A DNA stretch of 64,000 nucleotides. Source: Cadophora sp. MPI-SDFR-AT-0126 (taxonomy: Eukaryota > Ascomycota > Leotiomycetes > Helotiales > Ploettnerulaceae). Positions 56,623-64,000 of the stretch are shown one piece after another (the first letter of the stretch is position 1; the number at the start of each line of letters is the position of its first letter). Under the pieces are notes generated by a model. The model was given only the letters and a program-made list of their open reading frames with translations, made no database searches and was not told where the DNA came from. The stretch is taken from contig JAGMVK010000005.1 in assembly GCA_020747065.1 (NCBI GenBank), positions 3,153,005 through 3,217,004 of the forward strand, written 5' to 3'. Position numbers and translations under genes: made by a program.

Positions 56623-58647
56623 CTATCCATTATTGTTGAATAAATCTAATATAAGATTCATTTAATTCCTTATATAACCTACTAGCGTGGATTTACCGAG
56701 GCCATAAGATTCATTTAATTAGATTCATTTGTTAGAATTACGTCCAAATAAGCTCGGGTAAGGCTCAAATTCGAGTATAAGTTAGCCCTAGTATATACGA
56801 CACTAGCTCTATTAAAACTTCCACTAGAACCCCATTATTAAGTAAGTTTTGCGAGGAGACAATAGTCGTTGTCGATTTTTAATAAGGGAAGCAAATGCAC
56901 AAGCCAAGTCAGCCAAAATACGATTCCTAAGTATAAAATAAGTATAAAAGTATAAAAGTATAAAAGCGAAGATTACAGCTAGTTATACCACGTATAGGTT
57001 CAGATTATAGGTACTAAACGCGTAAGGGTAGTAAGATATGTAAAGAGAATAAGAAAAGGGGAGATATTATTTAAATAATTTAAAAAAAGAATTAAGTTAT
57101 GGATCTATTTGTTCATTTGCCAGTATTTAAAGTAGTGATATGCACTATATACTAATATACTGTATTACCTAACTAGATTTTCTACTATTTAAGCGATTCC
57201 AATAACCATAATATAATTAAGAAAGCACGAGAGCGGATTTCAAAAAAAGTAAACTAAATTAAAGGATTAATTTTATATTAAGTAAAGTTAAATAAGTTGC
57301 CAATCCCTGTTAATCTAACCCAGCCCCTAATTCCTGAATTAAGGAAACCTAAGATAGATGGAAAAGGGTGCTTATTTACCCTGTATTATTATATTAATTA
57401 CTAGCGTTAAGCTATTTAGAAATATTTCAGAGAATAGCACGGTTAAGTAAATGAGAGGAAGAGAGGGTGTTAATATGCTGGCCAAGAGGTACAAGTGCTA
57501 TGGATTTTAGTCCATTACTAGTAGTTTTTCCCTAAAGGTTCTAATTCCGCATTTTTCGAGGTTTAAGTAGAGGAATACAGCCCCACTATACTGTCGGGAA
57601 ATGTCGATTTGGAGGCCATTAAGAAACAGTTAAACTAGGAGATGTAATAAGCTAACGAGGAGTAGCGTCGTTAGATTAGTAAGCTAGAGGAATCCTGAGA
57701 GCTAAATCCATAGTTATGTTGCATAGGTTGGGTTGAGTATTACGAAGGGTTTAACCGGGAAGAATTACGAGTATTAATTGCTCCTGTTAAGGAGGATAAG
57801 CTCGAGTTGGAAGTATTGTGTTAAGTATTTGATTAATTGATTTAAGATATATAATACTATTATATTTGGCAAGTAGTAGGGTTAGAGGCATTATTTGAGG
57901 TAAATAGAAAGAAGGTAGATAAAAAAATTTAAATACTATTTAATAATTGAATAAATATTACTACTATCGTATAGTATACAGAGGTTTATAAGTAATTAAT
58001 GTGTTATATATTCTGGTCTAAAGGCATTGAGCCCAAGAAGTGGCCGGGATTTGAATTAATAGTAAGGTAGTAAATAGCTATTAATAATATATGAACGAAC
58101 GTTAAAGAATTTATGTGGTAGAAAAAGGACTAAGAGAGGGATTTAGGAGAAGGGAAAGAGAAGGAATTAAATAAGGAGATTAAGTAGATAAGCTAGATCT
58201 AGCGGCAGATTTTGCGGTTATGGATTATATTATTGAATTAGCTATTATAAGACAACGAGTATAAGAGTGTATTAATTAGTGAATTAGCCATTTTGAAAAT
58301 ACGGGAAGACGATAAGTAATTAAATGCTGAGGATTATACGCCCAAATATTTGGCTGTAATTAAGTTAGCTCGGTTAATGGTGATTCAAGAGGTGTACGAG
58401 CGGCGACAGAAGACTATTATATAATACCAAGAGCGTGGTTTAAGTCCAAAGGTAGCTAGAGAGAGAATATCAAGCTATTATGTTTTGATCTAAGGTTTGG
58501 TTCGTTTGTTTATGACTATGGCTTACGATAGTAAAGATCCTAAGCCTATGTAGTAGTTATACTGTAATCGATCGTATAGTTTCAAAATTCGATATACTAT
58601 TACTACTGAAGAGAAGATCTAGTGAATTGGAAATAATATTTTATATC
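56623..58647 (+). repeat. Tandem duplication, copy 1 (5' part of the telomere-linked helicase)
   Basis: Begins ctatccattattgttgaa, which recurs at 58648. The ATG-equivalent positions 57099 and 59124 give the same 2025-bp offset. It covers the upstream region and the N-terminal part of the helicase gene, then jumps straight into copy 2 at 58647/58648. Copy 1 has more T for C and A for G than copy 2 at most differing sites, though some sites go the other way, so both copies have been mutated. Confidence 0.88.
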
Positions 58648-60672
58648 CTATCCATTATTGTTGAATGAATCTAATATAAGATTCATTTAATTCCCCATAC
58701 AACCCACTAGCGTGGATTTGCCGAGGCCATAAGATTCATTTAATTAGATTCATTTGTTAGGGTTACGTCCAAATAAGCTCGGATGAGGCTCAAATTCGAG
58801 TATGAGTTAGCCCCAGCATATGTGACACCAGCCACGTCAAAACTTCCACTAGAACCCCATTATCAAGTGAGTTTTGCGAGGAGACAGTAGTCGTCGTCGA
58901 TTTTTAATAAGGGAAGCAGATGCACAGGCCAAGTCAGCTAAAATGCAGTTCCCAAGCATAAAGTGAGTATAAAAGTATAAAAGTATAAAAGCGGAGATTA
59001 CAGCCAGCTATACCACGCATGGGTTCAGATTATAGGTGCCGAACACGTGAGGGCAGCAAGACACGTAAAGAGAGTAAGAGAAGGGGAGATATTATTTAAA
59101 TAATTCAAAGAAAGAGTCAAGTCATGGATCCATTCGTTCATTTGCTAGTATTTAAAGTAGTAGTATACACTATATGCCAGTATACCGTGTTACCTAGCCA
59201 GATTTCCCACTATTTAAGGGGTTCTAATGGCTATAATATAACTAAGGAAGCACGAGAGCAGATTTCAAAAGAAGTGAACCGGGTTAAAGGGTTGATTTTA
59301 TATTAAGCAGAGTTAAATAAGTTACCAATCCCCGTCAGTCTAAGCCAGCCCCCGATTCCCGAATTAAGGAGACCTAAGACAGATGGAAAAAGGTACTTAT
59401 TTACTCCGTATCGTTATATTAGTTACTAGCGTTAAGCTATCCAGAAATATTTCAGAGAATAGCACGGTTAGGTAAATGAGAGGAAGCGAGGGCGTTAATA
59501 TGCCGGCTAAGAGGTATAAGTGCTATAGATTTCAGTTCATTACTAGTAGTTTTTCCCTAAAGGTTCCGGTTCTGTATTTTTCGAGGTTCAAGTAGAGGGA
59601 TCTAGCCCCGCTATACTGTCCGGAGACATCGATTTGGAGGCTATTAAGAAATAGTTAAACTAGGAGATGGAATAAGCTAACGAGGAGCAGCGTTATTAAA
59701 TTAGTAAGCTAGAGGAATCCCGAGAGCTAAATCCATAGTTATATCGCATAGGTTGGGTTAAGTATTGCGAAGGGTATGACCGGGAAGAATTATAAGTATT
59801 AGTTACTCCCGTTAAGGAGGACGAGCTAGAGTTAGAAGTGTTATATCAAGTATTTAATTAGTTAATTTAAGATGTATAATACTATTGTGTTCGGTAAGTA
59901 GTAGGGTTAGAGGTATTATTTAAAGCGAATAGAAAGGAGGTAGATAAAGAAGTCCAAATACCGTTTAATAGTTGGATAGATATCACTACTATCGTGCGGT
60001 ATATAGAGGTTTACAAGTAGTTGATGTGTTATATATTCCGGTCTAAAGGCATTGAGCCCGAGAAGTGGCCGGGATTTAAGTTAATAGCAAGGCAGCAGAT
60101 AGCTATTAATAACGTGTAGACGAACGTTAAGGAATTTATATAGTGGAAAGAGGACTAAGAGGGGGATTTAGGAGGAGGGGAAGAGGAGGAATCAGATGAG
60201 GAGATTGAGTGGATAAGCCGGATCCAGCGGCAGATTTTGCGGTTATAGATTACGTTATTAAACTAGCTATTATAAGACAACAAGTACAAGAGTGTATTAA
60301 TTAGTAGGTTAGCTATTTTAGGAATACGGGAAGACAATAAGTAGTTAGATACCGAGGATTATATGCCTAAATATTCGGCCGTAATTAAGTTGGCCCGGTT
60401 AATAGTGGTTTAAGAGGCGTACGAGCAGCGACAGGAGGCTATTATATAATACTAAGAGCGTGGTTTAAGTCCAGAGGTAGCTAGGGAGAGAGTATTAAGC
60501 TATTATGTTTTAATCCGGGGTTTAGTTCGTTCGTTCATAACTATGGCCCATAATGGCAAAGATCCTAAGCTTATGCAGTAGTTATACTGTAGTTAGTCGT
60601 ACGGTTTCAAAATTCAGTACACTACTACTACTAAAGAGAAGATCTAGTGAATTAGGGATGATATTTTGTATC
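58648..60672 (+). repeat. Tandem duplication, copy 2
   Basis: Second head-to-tail copy of the 2025-bp segment. It contains the short tandem aagtataaaagtataaaag near 58965 and continues without a break into the rest of the telomere-linked helicase. Confidence 0.88.
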
Positions 60673-63600
60673 CTAAGATCTGGTTTAGTATGAGCCAATT
60701 CCGGGGTATGATTCATAGGTTAGTTAGGGAGGTAAGAGAGGAGTTATTTAAGAAGTTAATAGTGGTAAGGATGAGTAGAGATCGAGAAGTGGATGTGAAG
60801 TAGGTACTACCGATCTATTGGGATAGAATAGTAAATCAGCCGTCCGAGACTTGGATAGGGTAGTTGTTTTTAGATAACAAGCGGAATTAGTTCGTAGTAT
60901 ATAAGTAGTAGTGGTTGTACGAGAGGATGTATAAGGAGGAGCTATTAAGAGGGTAGTTCATGGATAGGGCGGGGAGGTTGAAAAGGGAAGCTATAGCCGT
61001 ATATCAGCGCTACGTGAAGCAGTTCTAGGAGTTATTATGGATTTTAATGTATTTATGCGGTAGTTAGCTAGCTAGAGCGCCCGAGTTATTAGGAATACGG
61101 TGGAAGAATACGGTGTACAGGGGAGTACGGAACATTTTCATCGAGGAGGGTTTAGTTATATTCGTGGCTACGTATTATAAGGGGTATCGGAGTAGTGGAA
61201 ATATTAAGATCATGTACTAGTATTTACTAAGAGAGGTTAGGGAGTTATTAGTATATTATTTGTGGTTAATGTTGCTATTTTAGGAAAAGTTGTAGTTCTA
61301 AGTAACGGGAAAACTGAGTAGCAGTCTATTTTTATGGGGAGATAGCCAGAAGAAGGAATACCAGTAGTGGACAGGCTTAAAGCAGAAGTAGCAGGAATCT
61401 AAGGAGAGTAATAACGTTCCTAGAGAGTAGGAGAGAGATAATCAGGGAGAAGAGGGCGATAGCGAGGATTAGATAGGTTAGAAGAGGTTATTCGCTTAAT
61501 AGCAGTCCTATTCGTAGATATCGGAACGAGCCCGGAAGATTTTAAAGGAAGCCAGATTAAGATTAATAGGTATAGATAGGTTTAGTATTACGAGTTACTG
61601 CCAGATTACTATTACTATATCACGCCGGTATTATCACGAAGACTAATTTAAGGACAAGAAGACGAAGTTAAAGGAGGGTAATAGATAGGATGAAGATAAC
61701 GTGGATGGGGACGACCTATAGGATTTATAAGCTAGTCACGGAACCTATATTACAAGTATAATTTACGCGAGAGAGTTAATAGAAGGGGATAATTCTATTA
61801 TTAGCCGCTGTAAGAAGTTCCGATGAGTCAGCCACGTATGGCATTGTTTTTTGGGGTTTCCGTCGGCATATTAAGGTGTTAGTATGAGCGGGAGAGCTAA
61901 GAGAAAGCGGTAAGTGTATGAGGAAGAGATGTAAGACGTACAGTTAGCGCGGTGGAAGCGATTACGGGGGGTAGATATCTATGCCAAGTTAGAGAAGATA
62001 TTAGGAAGTGAGGCCCGGTTCCGTGGTTTATAAGAGCCCGTGTTATAAGCTATTATGAAGCACTAAAGCCCTATTATAGCTGTAATAGGAACAGGGGTTA
62101 GGAAGACGTTGTTATTCTAGTTGCTAGCTAAGAGCATGAGCTCCGGGATAACGATTGTTATCAGCCTGTTAGTTTCATTGCAGGACCACATAGTTGAGAG
62201 ATATCAGTAAGCCGGCATTTCGTGTGTTAAGTGGGATCCCCGATAGTACTATTTCCCTAGCCAGATTGTCATTATCACGCCGGAGTCAGCGGTTAGTAAG
62301 ACGTTTGGGACGTTTTTAGACTAGTTATAAGGATTGCATTTATTAGAGCGGTTTATGTTCGATAAGTGTTATACGCTATTGGATAGTACGGTTGAGTTCC
62401 GGCCTAAGATGCGGCAATTAGGCGAGTTAATAGAAAGGGGGGTGCAGATAGTTTATTTAATAGCAACGTTACTCCCCTATACTAAGCCCGAGTTTATAAA
62501 TATTATGAGGATTAAAGCCGACGATATTCACATGTTCTGATCCCTAACTAGCTATCTGAATATTACGTATTCCGTAGTTAAGTACGAGGCAGATAAGTTT
62601 AGGATAGGGGATATTATAGCCGTTTGTAAGTTAGTAGAAGAAAAGTTAAACGAATACGCTACACTAGCTAAAATTATTATATATAGCAGCAGTATTATTA
62701 CTACTTAGGAGGTGAGCCGTGCATTAGATTGCCACGTATATTACTGAGATATCGGTGATATAGCTATTAAAGACGAGATCCGGAAGGCGTAGGAGAGTTC
62801 AGATGGACGTATTATTATTGCTACTAATACATTTAGATTAGGCATTAACCGGCTAGATGTTCGGGTAGTAATTCATGTTAAGCCCATTTATTAGATACGG
62901 AATTATAGTTAAGAGAGTGGTCGAGCTAGGTAGGATAGGAATAGGAGTGAAGCGATTATTTTAATACCTATTAGAAGATAAGAGGCATTATAGAAGGCAT
63001 ATAAGCAAGCACAGTGGCAGCCAGCGCAGTTTCACATTTCCATAACAGCCAAAGAGAAGCAGCGGATTGAGTAGCAGAAGGTTGAGCGATTTATAAGCGG
63101 TGTAGTGTGTCGACGGGTTTATTTGGACCAAGAGATGGATAGGATAGTAGATCGAGCGAGGTATAAGGACGCGGAGGAGCGTTACGATATATACCAGGCA
63201 GGTGATACTATAATAGACGATTTAGAAGCGCAGCGGTAAGTATCTATCCACCGCGAGTAAGAGAAGTAAGACCGGTTCATAGACAGTGCTATTAATATAC
63301 TAACTAGCAGTATTTCATTTCCCGAGGTTCCTAGTAATAGAATTCAGAGTAGTTATGGTTTATTTCCTAGTTCGCCCTCCGGATATTCCCAGAGTAGTAC
63401 TGTAAGTTTTAACTAGGGGTTTATAGCAGACTAGATCAGTTAAGAAGAACGTGTTATATTCTAGTCCTAGTAGAGCCAGCAGTAGCAGTAGCGAGTACAA
63501 GTCTAGGCACGGAATCAGCAGGCAGGTTATAAGGTATAGGATTTAGAGAATTAATTGGACTAGTAGGTTGGGAAGTGCCTGTTATATTATATCCGGAAGT

Positions 63601-63900
63601 GCACAGGGAGTCCAGTTGATTTCCGGTATACGTTAGAAGAGTACGTCGATCTAGAGCAAGAATTAGTTTATGCGGAAGTGCAGGCATTACAGCGGATCCT
63701 ATTTCAGGAGTATGTAAGTTATTACAATTGTAGCGTTACATAGTAAGTTTGCAGTAGGTGGGAGGAGATCCAGGAGAGTAATCGGAAGTTTAAGCGGATC
63801 CAAGGGGGCGTTTATTAGTATCCGGAGATCGTATGAGCAGTTATGGTAGCGATTATAGTGGCAGGGCTAGCAGAGGTTACGGATCAGGAAGTTTGGTTTT
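59124..63900 (+). pseudogene. Telomere-linked RecQ-type helicase (TLH) pseudogene with OrsD/DUF3505 N-terminus
   Basis: ATG at 59124 opens an OrsD/DUF3505-like N-terminus (MDPFVHLLVFKVVVYTICQY, SQISHYLRGSNGYNITKEAR) typical of fungal telomere-linked helicases. RecQ motifs follow in order: motif I GTGVRKT (62088-62108; usual GK altered to RK), motif II DKCY (62361-62372; usual DECH), motif III IATLLPY, motif V ATNTFRLGINRLDVRVVIHV (about 62817-62880) and motif VI ESGRAR-stop-DR (about 62910-62940). The altered residues are what C-to-T/G-to-A mutation gives. A C-terminal Cys-rich zone (GKCLLYYIRKCTGSP, YYNCS) follows. Dozens of in-frame stops make it non-functional. It is transcribed toward the telomere and the reading frame (QEVWFWLGLG) runs into the repeat. 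Confidence 0.88.
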
Positions 63901-64000
63901 GGTTAGGGTTAGGGTTAGGGTTAGGGTTAGGGTTAGGGTTAGGGTTAGGGTTAGGGTTAGGGTTAGGGTTAGGGTTAGGGTTAGGGTTAGGGTTAGGGTT
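63901..64000. repeat. Telomere repeat (TTAGGG)n, reaching the window edge
   Basis: From 63903 to the last base, uninterrupted TTAGGG units (16 complete, plus a partial), with G-rich strand running 5' to 3' to the right as at a right-hand chromosome end. The sequence before it (ttttggttagggt) shows no subtelomeric spacer. Confidence 0.98.

Overview
The window looks like the end of a chromosome from a filamentous ascomycete. It finishes in at least 16 perfect TTAGGG repeats that run off the right edge. Genes carry short introns (46-91 bp) with GT-AG (once GC-AG) borders and CTRAY-like branch points. The gene families are fungal (fungal rhodopsin-type membrane protein, DUF3433, HET, SesB-like esterase with ankyrins, CYP52-like P450, questin-oxidase-like, OrsD/DUF3505-RecQ telomere-linked helicase), and the repeats are full of C-to-T and G-to-A changes, as expected from RIP. 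I suspect a Leotiomycete-like fungus but cannot prove it from sequence alone.

Layout. 0-26.5 kb is the most gene-like part: a PHO-4 phosphate permease (282-2245), a frameshifted small secreted protein (6370-6931), an MFS sugar-type transporter (8575-10378), a rhodopsin-like membrane protein (11349-12549), a GPI-type secreted beta-propeller protein (13953-15167), a 1.83-kb pogo/Fot1-type transposon with 44-bp inverted ends and a TA duplication (15247-17079), a decayed coiled-coil gene (17310-19827), a DUF3433 membrane protein (19914-21922), a degenerate ~154-bp tandem array (about 24.1-25.3 kb) and an intact short-chain dehydrogenase (25458-26427).

27-38 kb is a graveyard: a dead piggyBac element, a dead alpha/beta hydrolase, a questin-oxidase-like gene with a 31-G tract and a frameshift, a truncated beta-lactamase/transesterase fragment and about 3.5 kb of unrecognised gene-free repeat-like DNA. 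With the dehydrogenase these may be remains of a secondary-metabolite locus.

38-54 kb mixes defence or self-recognition type genes with repeats: an intact SesB-like esterase fused directly to ankyrin repeats without a NACHT domain (38507-40450), a CYP52-like P450 with one stop and a broken last junction, a Tc1/mariner fragment, a tRNA-like sequence, a CorA-like membrane protein and an intact HET-domain gene. The HET gene lies inside a 4.15-kb TA-flanked element with 40-bp inverted ends (49531-53676). The same left end, about 235 bp long, recurs at 45850 and, inverted, at 41028. A second right end at about 53931 suggests that the HET element sits nested inside a larger relative (45850-53931) that also carries the CorA-like gene. 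I found no recognisable transposase in it. This is the most unusual structure here.

54-64 kb is subtelomere: AT-rich ORF-free DNA, then a head-to-tail duplication with a 2025-bp offset whose second copy runs on as a mutated telomere-linked RecQ-type helicase pseudogene. Its coding frame passes directly into the telomere repeat.
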